64,000 bases of DNA from CAYYFX01 sp964471155 (lineage in GTDB: Bacteria > ARS69), in NCBI GenBank assembly GCA_964471155.1, contig CAYYFX010000005.1, positions 19,442-83,441 on the forward strand, read 5' to 3'. The notes under the pieces are model-generated. The model saw only the letters and a list, made by a program, of their open reading frames with translations, ran no database searches and had not been told where the DNA came from. The position numbers were made by a program, and so were the translations under genes. Shown one piece after another: positions 1 through 7,671 of this stretch. Each line of letters opens with the position of its first letter. Within the stretch, counting starts at the first letter, position 1.

Positions 1-521
1 ATGTCCTCGCCCATCGCCGCCTTGTCGGCGTAGGCGCGGCTCGACAGCGGGCCGACCCACATCGCGCGCGTGAGCAGGTACGGACCCGGCAGCGTCACCT
101 TCACCGGCTTCGCCGTCAGTTTCCGGACGAACCGAAGATCCTCCACGGCGAGCGGCTCCCGGCGCGACAGCGGCGCCACGCACGTGGGATTGCGGATGGC
201 GGACGCGGGGACGTCCAGGGTGGCCAGCATCTCCTCGAAGCCGGCCTTGTCCTCCACGGTGTCCAGCAGCTCCGCCAGCGAGAACAGCCTCGCTCCCGAG
301 AGCTTCTCCGTCACGAACGAGTAGAAGTTGTCCCGGCGCAGCTCGCCATCCACCACGAGGTCGGCCCCCGCCTCCTCCTGCGCGCGGACGCACCGCTCGA
401 CCTCCCGGTCCGCGACGCGCGTGAACTCCTCCCGCGAGATCCGCCCTTGCCGCCGGTCGCGCAGCGCCCGCAGCAGCTCGGGGGATCTCGGCCAGCTCCC
501 CACCTGGGTCACGTCGAACAT
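1..521 (-). CDS. MetE-like (cobalamin-independent methionine synthase family) methyltransferase, 3' part missing
   Basis: Partial gene running off the left edge; only the first 173 residues are present. The start is ATG at 521, preceded by a GAGGAG ribosome site. The N-terminus reads MFDVTQVGSWPRS, followed by a VVDGELRRDNFYSF stretch and VKVTLPGPYLL. This G-S-(W/F)-PR, DGE and (V/L)PGP order is that of the UROD/MetE-like barrel, which transfers methyl groups to thiols such as homocysteine. The zinc ligands (His-x-Cys and Cys in the C-terminal half) lie outside the window. It begins 42 bp after the TusA-OsmC gene on the same strand and is probably the last visible gene of that operon. The short N-terminus suggests the single-barrel, archaeal-type form rather than full MetE. 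The family is fairly sure; the substrate is unknown. Confidence 0.75.
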   Translation of the reverse strand, partial: MFDVTQVGSWPRSPELLRALRDRRQGRISREEFTRVADREVERCVRAQEEAGADLVVDGELRRDNFYSFVTEKLSGARLFSLAELLDTVEDKAGFEEMLATLDVPASAIRNPTCVAPLSRREPLAVEDLRFVRKLTAKPVKVTLPGPYLLTRAMWVGPLSSRAYADKAAMGED

Positions 522-563
522 CGCGCGCTCCTCTCGAGTCCCGATTCCGGGAGTCCAACGGGC

Positions 564-1331
564 TCACACGATCGCGAGCTTCGTCTCCAATGCCGTCGCC
601 CGGCCCAGCGTCACCGCCACCGGGGACCGCTCCACCGTGCGCTCCCACGCGGCCCGTACCGCCGCCTCGTCGTCCATCGTCGTCGCGAAGCACCGCACCT
701 GCACGCGCACGAGCCCCGCGTCCCCCTCCCCGAGCCCCAGGTGCGCCAGCGGGTTCCCGAGCTGCCCGCGCACGGTCAGCTCCACGTCGTCGACCGCCAG
801 CCCCGCCCGCGCGACCTCCGAGGCGAACCCCGTGGCCAGCGCCGTCCCCAGGGAGCCGAGCAGCAGCTCCACCGACGACGGATGCCGGTCGGCCTCCTCG
901 AAGCTGGCCGGCTGCCCGGCCACGAACGAGAAGTTCCGGCAGTACGCCGTGCTCTCCAGGGGCCCGGACGCGCGCACGCGCAGCCGCCACTCGTACGATC
1001 GCGCCTTCGCCTTGTCCGCTTCCAGCGCGGCGGCCTCCGCGTGCGCCTTCTCGCCGGCCCCGCGACGCACGAAGTAGCGGGTGGTCCCGGGCGGGTGCCC
1101 GGGACCGACCCCTTCGAGCGCGCCGAGGTACTCGTGCCCGACCATCCGGCACCAGGGCGGGAGATCCCCGCCCACGGTCGGCTCGCGGGAGCGCATCTCC
1201 AGGACCCCGCCCTCGGGAACCTGCAGCATGTTCTCCCGGATCAGGAGCACGAGCCCGGATCCGCAGTCCAGGTCCCCGCCGTCGAACACCCGGTCCACCG
1301 GCAGCGCGGCGAGGTCGTCGTTCCCGGCCAC
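564..1331 (-). CDS. TusA-like / OsmC-like fusion protein
   Basis: A 255-residue protein of two parts. Residues about 10-85 form a TusA/SirA-type sulfur-carrier domain with the usual DGG...C opening and a closing WCRMVGHEYLG strand, but the canonical Cys-Pro-x-Pro is replaced by Cys-Gly-Ser-Gly. Residues about 110-255 form an OsmC-type domain, with a TAYCRNFSF segment, an ELLLGSLGTALATGF helix, and a repeated V-x-V-x-x-x-x strand end. OsmC proteins reduce hydroperoxides with a Cys pair; the Cys in YCRN is visible, but the usual second Cys in the central helix (ACxA) reads SLGTAL here, so peroxidase activity is doubtful. The GTG start lies one base past the DsrE stop codon (TGA-C-GTG), so the genes are translationally linked. 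The role is inferred to be sulfur or thiol relay. Confidence 0.75.
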   Translation of the reverse strand: MAGNDDLAALPVDRVFDGGDLDCGSGLVLLIRENMLQVPEGGVLEMRSREPTVGGDLPPWCRMVGHEYLGALEGVGPGHPPGTTRYFVRRGAGEKAHAEAAALEADKAKARSYEWRLRVRASGPLESTAYCRNFSFVAGQPASFEEADRHPSSVELLLGSLGTALATGFASEVARAGLAVDDVELTVRGQLGNPLAHLGLGEGDAGLVRVQVRCFATTMDDEAAVRAAWERTVERSPVAVTLGRATALETKLAIV

Positions 1332-1332
1332 G

Positions 1333-1698
1333 TCAGTACGACACGCAGGGCGCCCCGTCCGAGAGGAACTCCACCAGCGCCGCGCCCCCCGCCGGCGTGG
1401 CCCCCTCGATCAGGTCGCTCGCCTCCAGCCCGCGCTTCTTCAGGCACGGCGTGCACGCCAGGATCGTCCCGCCGCCCGCGACGAACTTGTCCACCAGCTC
1501 CTTCAGCGGCGCGAACGGCGCCCCGGCGTTGATCTTCCCGTACTCGGTCCGCGCGGCCGCGTACACGCCGTCGGCCGACAGGAAGACCATGGTCTCCTTC
1601 TCGCTGCCGAGCGCCGCGTTCGCGACCACGAACCCGACCGTGGCTTTGTCCTCGTCCGACTTGCTCTGGGTGATCGAGACGCACAGACGGTTGCTCAT
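1333..1698 (-). CDS. DsrE family protein
   Basis: A 121-residue protein starting MSNRLCVSITQSKSDEDK. ATG at 1698 has an AAAGGA ribosome site and overlaps the stop of the upstream TusA-like gene by 4 bp (ATGA); a longer in-frame start would run through that gene and is less likely. The fold signature is an N-terminal strand, a helix after KATVGFVVANAALGS, a FLSADGVYA strand and a conserved cysteine loop, ILACTPCLKKRGL, near residue 85. In DsrE/TusD/YchN proteins a Cys in this loop carries persulfide sulfur. With TusA-like partners on both sides, a sulfur-transfer role is a reasonable inference. The acceptor is unknown; no dsrAB or tusBCE genes are in the window. Confidence 0.8.
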   Translation of the reverse strand: MSNRLCVSITQSKSDEDKATVGFVVANAALGSEKETMVFLSADGVYAAARTEYGKINAGAPFAPLKELVDKFVAGGGTILACTPCLKKRGLEASDLIEGATPAGGAALVEFLSDGAPCVSY

Positions 1699-1994
1699 CG
1701 CACGCGTTCCTTTCCGTGGTCCTCCCGGACCACTGCGAGGTAGTACGGAGGGGCGGCCGCGACGCAGCGGTGCCCGGTGACCCGGCACCAGGCCGGGATC
1801 TCCACGGGCGCCCCCTCGTCCTTCGCGAGGATCGCGACGCGGGTCCCGGCCGGCAGCGGCCGGAAGAAGGCGCGGAGATCGAGGAGCAGCTCGCCGCATC
1901 CCGTTTCCCCGCCGTCGAAGCGCCGGTCGGCACGCCAGTCCGCCGGGAGCGCGTCCCAGGGGTCTTCCCGCGTGCCGGTCCGCCGCTCCGCCAT
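1695..1994 (-). CDS. Stand-alone TusA-like sulfur-carrier protein
   Basis: About 99 residues from ATG 1994, which lies one base after the stop of the outer-membrane gene (TGA-C-ATG). Another in-frame ATG at 2012 would overlap that gene by 17 bp. The body shows the TusA pattern FDGGETGCGELLLDL, a basic strand, and WCRVTGHR near the end, very similar to the N-terminal domain of the TusA-OsmC fusion two genes downstream. Both copies have Cys-Gly instead of the Cys-Pro of classical TusA, so they form a distinct subgroup. The single cysteine in the GETGC turn would be the persulfide site. The N-terminal extension of about 25 residues is charged and probably flexible. Confidence 0.7.
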   Translation of the reverse strand: MAERRTGTREDPWDALPADWRADRRFDGGETGCGELLLDLRAFFRPLPAGTRVAILAKDEGAPVEIPAWCRVTGHRCVAAAPPYYLAVVREDHGKERVR

Positions 1995-1995
1995 G

Positions 1996-3018
1996 TCAGA
2001 GCGAAAACCCATCGTAGGTGGCGCCGATCATCAGCGCCCACTCCTGGACGTTGCCGCCGTTCCGCTGCACGTCGCGGTACAACGTGAGCGGCACGTCCAC
2101 GGACAACGTCACGGGCGTCGCCGGCGCGTACGACAGCCCCGGCCCCGCCGCGAGGATCACGCCGGCCCGGCGGAACCCGTCCGACTCGCCGAACAGGTCG
2201 TCGAAGGGGATCCACGCGAGATCCACGTTCGCGCGCGCGGTGAGACGGCTCAACGCGCCGAGGCCCGTGCTCAGCGGCGTGGCGAGGCTCAGGCGGCCCG
2301 TCACCTGGTCGGCGTCCGAGTTCTTCTCCCAACCGCTCCCCGTGAGCTGGTTGCGGAAGTTCTCCACCGTCGTGTTGGCCGGCGCGAAGATGTAGCGCGT
2401 GGAGAACGCGAAGCCCCAGCGCGTGCCGAAGGGCCGGCTGCCGCCGACCTCCACGATGCCGGCGAGGTTCCCCGTGCCGGCCTGCGCGGCCAGGTCCTGC
2501 GTCACCTCGCTGCCGTTCTGCGCGCGGAACGTCTCGTCCGACGAGCCGGTCGGCAGGCGAACGCCGGCGCCCACGCGCAGGCTCATGCCGTAGGGATCGC
2601 TCCTCAGCCACCGGCTGCCGACGACGCGGACGTCGCCGAGGCCGCTGGCCTCCATCGTCCCCTTCACGCCGCCGAACTCGCGGGCCTGCTCCGTGTGCAC
2701 GATCGGGATCTCGACCGCGAACGAGAGCGCGTGCGCCGCGTCGTACACGAGGCTGAACGTGTTGTCGAAGCCCATCGTGGACGGCGCCACCGTCTCCTCG
2801 GTCTGCCCGGGGCCGTCCTGCCGCTCGGTGCCGACGTAGTAGTGGTCCGTGTCCGAGTAGATCAGCGAGTACCCGATGCGCAGGGTGCCCGGCCGGTGCG
2901 ACAGGAACTGCTCCCCCACGGGGAGCGAGATGGGCACGCAGCCGCAGCCGCCGGCATTCGACGGCGCCGGCACGAACCCCGCGGGGAGCGCGAGGAGCAG
3001 GACCGCGAACTTCTTCAT
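1996..3018 (-). CDS. Outer-membrane beta-barrel protein (transporter-like, Phenol_MetA_deg type)
   Basis: 340 residues from ATG 3018, where MKKFAVLLLALPAGFVPAPS is a clean signal peptide; an upstream in-frame GTG/ATG extension lacks one. The mature protein begins with a Cys-rich GGCGC motif and continues as alternating amphipathic strands (LRIGYSLIYSDTDHYYVG, SLRVGAGVRLPTG, WGFAFSTRYIFAP, ALMIGATYDGFSL), ending in a hydrophobic residue as outer-membrane barrels do. The strand pattern resembles the transporter/Phenol_MetA_deg family. It is the first gene of the minus-strand operon with TusA-like, DsrE, TusA-OsmC and MetE-like genes, which suggests uptake or export of a sulfur compound. That link is inference from position only. 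Confidence 0.65.
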   Translation of the reverse strand: MKKFAVLLLALPAGFVPAPSNAGGCGCVPISLPVGEQFLSHRPGTLRIGYSLIYSDTDHYYVGTERQDGPGQTEETVAPSTMGFDNTFSLVYDAAHALSFAVEIPIVHTEQAREFGGVKGTMEASGLGDVRVVGSRWLRSDPYGMSLRVGAGVRLPTGSSDETFRAQNGSEVTQDLAAQAGTGNLAGIVEVGGSRPFGTRWGFAFSTRYIFAPANTTVENFRNQLTGSGWEKNSDADQVTGRLSLATPLSTGLGALSRLTARANVDLAWIPFDDLFGESDGFRRAGVILAAGPGLSYAPATPVTLSVDVPLTLYRDVQRNGGNVQEWALMIGATYDGFSL

Positions 3019-3359
3019 GGAAGGTCCCTTTCCTTGGACTCGTGAATGACGATCAATCGACCGATCGATCACAAGCGGCAGGGACCACGGCGCGGAACCG
3101 GCGGGTGGAGCGGTCGGATCAGTGCCGGTTCACGCGAAATCGACGCAGGCAACCTGCCGCAGGATGCGACAGGCCTCAGGTGAAGGGCAGGCGCACCCGC
3201 ACGGGGCCGCGCAGCAGACGCTTCAACGTCGACACCTCGAGAGGACTTGCCCGGCCGGCGCGCCCGTGACGCGCCCGGGAGTTGCCGGGGACGACACGAG
3301 CAGTCTAGCGGCCGCCCGGAACCGGTGCAACCCGGCCGGACGTGGTACGTTCCCGGCCG
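3019..3359. promoter_or_regulatory. Divergent intergenic region between the sulfur operon and modABC
   Basis: 341 bp without a convincing gene. It must hold promoters for both directions. Near the minus-strand side, 3048-3071 carries overlapping ATCGA/GATC blocks (GATCAATCGACCGATCGATC) that form imperfect palindromes and could bind a regulator. On the plus side TACGTT at 3346-3351 sits 8 bases before the modA ATG with no Shine-Dalgarno sequence between, which would suit a leaderless modA transcript. I looked for a molybdenum-cofactor or cobalamin riboswitch by eye and could not support one. Confidence 0.4.
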
Positions 3360-4148
3360 ATGCCATCCGCACGCCCCGATATCCTCGTCCCGGTCCTGGC
3401 CGGGACGCTGGCCGCGCTGATCGCCGTCCCCTCGAGCGCGGCGCCGGCGCGGGACGCCGTCCGCGTGTTCGCCGCGGCGAGCCTGACCGAGGTCGTGGAG
3501 CGCCTCGCCGAGGCGTTCGACGACGGTCCCGTCGCCACCGCCTTCGGCAGCTCCAGCGCGCTGGCCCGGCAGATCCGCGACGGCGCCCCGGCCGACGTCT
3601 TCCTGTCCGCCAGCCCGGAGTGGATCGAGTACCTGCGCGAGGCGGATGCGCTCGACGGCGAGGCCATCGTGCTGGCCCACAACCGCCTCGTCTGCATCGC
3701 GCCGCGCGGATCCTCCCTGGCCGGCCGCGGCATCCGCGACTCCGCGACCCTGCTGGGCGCGCTCACGGAGGACGAGCGGATCGCCGTGGCGGACGAGGGC
3801 GTCCCCGCCGGCGAGTACGCCCGGCACGCCCTGGCCCACGTCGACCTCCTCGACGAGTTCACCCCTCGACTCGTGGGGCAGCCGGACGTGCGCGCCGTTC
3901 TCGCGGCGGTGGAGCGCGGCGAACTGGAGGCCGGCTTCGTGTACTCCACCGACGCACGCGTGGCGGACGTGGACGTGCTCTTCGCGTTCGACCCCGCCTC
4001 GCACCCGCCGATCGAGTACCGGGCCGCGGTGATCCGCGGCGCGCCGCACCGGGACGCCGCCCGCCGTTTCCTGGCGTTCCTCCGCGCGGACGCCGCCCGG
4101 GACATCCTCTCCGCCGCGGGCTTCGCCGTGCCCGGGAACTCCGAGTGA
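3360..4148 (+). CDS. modA: Molybdate ABC transporter substrate-binding protein ModA
   Basis: 262 residues from ATG 3360; a GTG at 3342 is possible but would put charged residues before the signal peptide. Residues 1-30 form a signal peptide ending around SSAAPA. The mature protein opens with VRVFAAASLTEVVERL, then FGSSSALARQI and GAPADVFLSAS, the standard oxyanion-binding motifs of ModA, in which serines of the AAASL and SSS segments bind molybdate or tungstate. A later PAGEYA motif and DVRAVLAAVERGELEAGFVY are also typical. The gene overlaps modB by 4 bp (GTGA). No Shine-Dalgarno sequence is visible before the ATG. It captures molybdate in the periplasm for ModBC. Confidence 0.93.
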   Translation: MPSARPDILVPVLAGTLAALIAVPSSAAPARDAVRVFAAASLTEVVERLAEAFDDGPVATAFGSSSALARQIRDGAPADVFLSASPEWIEYLREADALDGEAIVLAHNRLVCIAPRGSSLAGRGIRDSATLLGALTEDERIAVADEGVPAGEYARHALAHVDLLDEFTPRLVGQPDVRAVLAAVERGELEAGFVYSTDARVADVDVLFAFDPASHPPIEYRAAVIRGAPHRDAARRFLAFLRADAARDILSAAGFAVPGNSE

Positions 4149-4819
4149 GCGACGCCGAGCGCGAGATCATCCTCCTGTCCGTGCGCGTGGCCGCGCTCGC
4201 GGTCGGCGTCAGCCTCGTGCCCGGGGTCCTCGCGGGGTGGCTCCTCGCCCGCTGGCGGCACCCCCTGCGCGCGGCCGCGCAGGGCTTCGTGATGCTGCCG
4301 CTGGTCCTGCCGCCGGTGGTCACGGGGTATCTGCTGCTCCTCCTGCTCGGGCGGAGCCGCCCGCTCGGGCAGGCGTGGCACGCGCTGACCGGCGGACACA
4401 TCGCCTACACGACCGGCGCCTGCGTCATCGCCGCGGCGGTCGTGGGGTTCCCGCTCCTCGTCGAGGCGATCCGGCTGTCCATGCACGCCGTCGACCCGCG
4501 GCTCGAGCAGGTGTCGCGCAGCCTGGGCCGCGGGCGGATCGACACCTTCCTCCGCGTGACGCTCCCGCTGGCCATGCCCGGCGTCCTCGCGGGCGCGGTG
4601 CTCTCGTTCGCGCGCGCGCTCGGCGAGTTCGGCGCCACGATCGTCCTCGCCGGCAACATCGCCGGCGAGACGCGCACGATCCCGGTGGCCGTGTACACGC
4701 TCCTGAACGTGCGCGACGGCGAGGCCGCGGCCGTTCGCCTCGTCGCGGTGAGCGTGGCGCTGGCATTCGGCGCGCTGCTCGGCTCCTTCCATCTCGCGTC
4801 CCGGCCACGGCGGCCATGA
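4145..4819 (+). CDS. modB: Molybdate ABC transporter permease ModB
   Basis: 224 residues from GTG 4145, which overlaps the modA stop (GTGA). There are about five membrane helices, and the cytoplasmic EAA loop is clear: a LEQVSRSLGRGRIDTFLRV segment followed by LPLAMPG, ending in the ALGEFGATIVLAGN sequence typical of ModB and CysT-type permeases. The length matches the family (220-235). It forms the membrane channel with ModC. The longer reading frame that extends upstream through modA is a shadow. The gene ends in an ATGA overlap with modC, so the three genes form one translationally coupled operon. Confidence 0.93.
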   Translation: MSDAEREIILLSVRVAALAVGVSLVPGVLAGWLLARWRHPLRAAAQGFVMLPLVLPPVVTGYLLLLLLGRSRPLGQAWHALTGGHIAYTTGACVIAAAVVGFPLLVEAIRLSMHAVDPRLEQVSRSLGRGRIDTFLRVTLPLAMPGVLAGAVLSFARALGEFGATIVLAGNIAGETRTIPVAVYTLLNVRDGEAAAVRLVAVSVALAFGALLGSFHLASRPRRP

Positions 4820-5874
4820 TGCTCGACCTGCGCATCGCGCAGCGCTTCCGCACATTCGCCCTGGACGTCTCCCTGGCGTCCGACGGGCCGGTGCTCGGCG
4901 TCTTCGGCCCGTCCGGCAGTGGGAAGACCACGCTGCTGCACGCGGTGGCGGGGCTGACGCGACCGGCCGGCGCCCGCGTCGTCACCGGCGGCGACGATCT
5001 CGCGCCGCTGCCGCCCGAGCGCCGCGGCACCGCGCTGGTCACGCAGGACGCGCTTCTCTTCCCGAACCGCACCGTGCGCGGGAACCTCGCGTACGCGCCC
5101 GGCGCGGCGGCGCGCCTGGAGTCCGACGCCGGCCGGCGCGTCCTGGAGGTGCTGCGCCTCGGGCCGCTCCTCGAGCGCGGCACCGCCGCGCTCTCCGGCG
5201 GCGAACGCCAGCGCGTCGCGCTCGGGCGCGCGCTCCTGGCCGCGCCGCGCCTCCTGCTCCTCGACGAGCCCACGAGCGCCCTGGACGCGGAGCTGTCGCG
5301 CGACGTCCTCGCGCTGCTCCGGTCGGTGAAGCGGGAGCTGCGCGTGCCCATGATCTTCGTGACGCACCGCGCGGCCGAGCTCGTGGCCTTCGCCGACGAC
5401 TGCGCGGTGCTGGACGCGGGCCGCGTGGTCGCGCAGGGACCGCCGATCGAGGTGCTGAAACGCCCGCGCACGCTCGGCGTCGCCGCGCTCGTGGGCGTGG
5501 ACAACCTGCTGCGCCTTCCGGTCCTGGGCCACGACGAGGCCGGCGGCGTCACCCTGCTCGACCTCGGCGACGGCCTCGCCCTCGCCGCGCCCTGGTGCGA
5601 CGCCCCCGAAGGCTCGCCCGTGGACCTGGGCGTCTACGCGGACGAGATCCTCCTCGCGCGCGACGCCCCCGCCGGACTCTCCGCGCGCAACGTGCTCCCC
5701 GGCGCGGTGCGCGCGCTGGATGCCGTGGGTCGCGAGGTGCTGGTGACCGTGGCGGTCGGCGGCGTCGCGTTGCGGGTGCGCATCACGCCGTCCGCCGCGC
5801 GGGATCTGGATCTCTCCGAAGGCACGCCCGTGGCCGCGATCGTCAAGACCGCGTCCATCCACCTCCTCCGCTGA
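4816..5874 (+). CDS. modC: Molybdate ABC transporter ATP-binding protein ModC
   Basis: 352 residues from ATG 4816, overlapping modB by 4 bp. Walker A is GPSGSGKTT (about 31-39), the Q-loop VTQDALLFP, the signature LSGGERQRVALGRALL, Walker B LLLLDEPTSALD and the H-loop VTHR. After about residue 235 the protein continues into a Mop/TOBE domain (roughly 285-352) with ARNVLPGAVRALDAVG and a second conserved strand run, which binds molybdate and tunes transport. This length and single TOBE are usual for ModC. It powers import through ModB. The gene ends 9 bp from the convergent end of the membrane glycosyltransferase, with no terminator hairpin between. Confidence 0.93.
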   Translation: MMLDLRIAQRFRTFALDVSLASDGPVLGVFGPSGSGKTTLLHAVAGLTRPAGARVVTGGDDLAPLPPERRGTALVTQDALLFPNRTVRGNLAYAPGAAARLESDAGRRVLEVLRLGPLLERGTAALSGGERQRVALGRALLAAPRLLLLDEPTSALDAELSRDVLALLRSVKRELRVPMIFVTHRAAELVAFADDCAVLDAGRVVAQGPPIEVLKRPRTLGVAALVGVDNLLRLPVLGHDEAGGVTLLDLGDGLALAAPWCDAPEGSPVDLGVYADEILLARDAPAGLSARNVLPGAVRALDAVGREVLVTVAVGGVALRVRITPSAARDLDLSEGTPVAAIVKTASIHLLR

Positions 5875-5883
5875 CCCCCGGGC

Positions 5884-7671
5884 TCACCCGCCCGCGCGCG
5901 CCGCCAGGTCCGCGAGCAGTTCCTGCGCGCGGGCCGCCTCGGCCGGATCCGGGTCGGCGCCGAGGAACGCGCGCAGCGCGGCGACGGCCTCGTCGTTCCG
6001 TCCCAGACGCGACAGGATCACGGCGCGCGAGACGTGCGCGGCCGCCAGCGTCGGATCCGCGGCGATCGCCCGCTCCGCCTCGGCCAGCGCCGCCGCGGGA
6101 TCGCCCGCGAGATCCAGGAGGATCGCGTGCTCGTGCCGGAGCGCGGCATCCCCCGGCATCGCCGCGAGCGCCCGCGCCGCTTCCGCGCGCGCCGCCGCCA
6201 CGCGCCCCGCGCGCCGCAGCAGCTCGATGCGCGCGAGGCGCGCCGCGTACATGCCCGGCTCCTCCGCCAGCGCCCGGTCGATCCAGCGCAGCGCGCGCAC
6301 CGGCTCGCCGCGCGCCCGCTCCGCCTCCGCCACGAGCAGGTACGACACGACCCAGGGCCTCGCGGGAATGCCGAAGGGATTCGCATGCGCCACCGCGGTG
6401 AAGGCGACCGCGACCGCCGCCGCCGTCCCCGCCGCGCGCCACGACCGCGCGCGCGCCGCCCGCACGAGCGCCGCCGCGCCCGCGCCGCCCAGCGCCACGA
6501 CGAGCGGCGCCGCGGGCACGCGGAAGCGGTCGTTCACGAAGAACGCGAGCATCGCGAGCAGCGTGATCCCGGCCGCCGCCGCGAGCCACCGCACGCTCCG
6601 GTCGCGTCGGCGGAGCCACACGCCCGCCGCCGCCAGGGGCAGCCACACGCCCCAGCCCGGCCCGCGCAGGAGCGGGATCTCCTCGCGGAACAGGGCGAGG
6701 TCGTGGTTGTTCGGGATCTCGCGGGCCGCGAACGCGAGGACCGCCTTCCGGCCGAGCAGCGCGAGCCAGCGCGCGGGATCCGCGGCCACCGACTCCAGCG
6801 TCCGGCGGGTCCAGTGCGCGGATACCTCCGAGGGGCGCAGCTCGCGTCCCGCGTCCGCCTCCGCGATCCGCGCGGCCGCCTCCACCATCCGGTACCCCAG
6901 CGCGGTGGGCGCGTCCGGGAACGTGGCGCTCATGCCGTCCGCCCCGGGTCCGTTGCCCAGGTACAGGTTCAGCCCGCCCTGCGATGCGAGGAAGGACGGA
7001 TCCCCGGCGCGGACGTTGTGCGCGGTGGCCAGGAGCGGCGCCGCCAGCAGCGCCGCGCCGGCCGCGACGGCCGCCGCCCGCCGCCCGCGCCGGGCCAGGT
7101 CCAGCGCAAGCCACGCGCCCACCGGCAGCACGAGCGGCCACGCCGCGCCCGCCGCCCCGATCAGCGCACCGGCCCCCAGCGCCGCGCCGGCGCCGCCGCG
7201 CTCCCGCGCGCGATCGCCGCACAGCACCCCCGCCGCGAACAGCGGCACCGCGACGACCGGGGCGAGGAGCTGCCCGTCGAAGAACAGGAACGCGGGATAC
7301 ACGGCCGCGCCGAGCCCGGCCACCCACGCCGCCGCCGCGCCGCCCGCGCGCGCCGCCAGCAGCGCCACGAGCACGGGCGTGACCGTCCCGAGCGCGAGCT
7401 GCCACGCCACCACGCGCGCGGGATCGTCGCCGGCCGCGCGCAGCAGCCCCGCCAGGGCCACGAGGTACCCCGGCGGCCGGAAGAACGGCTCGTCGCCCGG
7501 CCACGTCCCGGCGAGCAGGCCGCGCGCCCAGGCCAGGTTGGCCGCGCCGTCCAGCACCGGCGCCGCCAGCTCCGGATGCCGCGCGAGGGCCGCGGCGTAG
7601 GCCATGCGCATGGCCGCCGCGGCGACGGCCGTGGCCAGGACCGGCGCCGCGAGCGCGCGCACGCCGCTCAC
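5884..7671 (-). CDS. Polytopic membrane glycosyltransferase-like protein with C-terminal TPRs
   Basis: 595 residues from GTG 7671, overlapping the stop of the upstream permease gene (GTGA). Residues 1 to about 430 have some ten hydrophobic helices in the layout of GT39/ArnT-type (PMT) transferases, which move sugars from polyprenyl phosphate carriers at the outer face of the inner membrane; a DGAANLAWARGLL segment follows helix 1 where the catalytic Asp usually lies. Residues about 430-595 contain TPR-like helix pairs (EPVRALRWIDRALAEEPG, AALAEAERAIAADPTLAAA). The same layout appears in the gene at 59850-61790, so they are paralogues. The donor and acceptor are unknown. Being coupled to a MacA/MacB-like export system may mean that it modifies an exported envelope component. 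Confidence 0.65.
   Translation of the reverse strand: MSGVRALAAPVLATAVAAAAMRMAYAAALARHPELAAPVLDGAANLAWARGLLAGTWPGDEPFFRPPGYLVALAGLLRAAGDDPARVVAWQLALGTVTPVLVALLAARAGGAAAAWVAGLGAAVYPAFLFFDGQLLAPVVAVPLFAAGVLCGDRARERGGAGAALGAGALIGAAGAAWPLVLPVGAWLALDLARRGRRAAAVAAGAALLAAPLLATAHNVRAGDPSFLASQGGLNLYLGNGPGADGMSATFPDAPTALGYRMVEAAARIAEADAGRELRPSEVSAHWTRRTLESVAADPARWLALLGRKAVLAFAAREIPNNHDLALFREEIPLLRGPGWGVWLPLAAAGVWLRRRDRSVRWLAAAAGITLLAMLAFFVNDRFRVPAAPLVVALGGAGAAALVRAARARSWRAAGTAAAVAVAFTAVAHANPFGIPARPWVVSYLLVAEAERARGEPVRALRWIDRALAEEPGMYAARLARIELLRRAGRVAAARAEAARALAAMPGDAALRHEHAILLDLAGDPAAALAEAERAIAADPTLAAAHVSRAVILSRLGRNDEAVAALRAFLGADPDPAEAARAQELLADLAARAGG

Noticed and set aside
3019..3359. Molybdenum-cofactor or cobalamin riboswitch before modA
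   Set aside because: No conserved core or box sequence could be seen; modA seems to have a very short leader.
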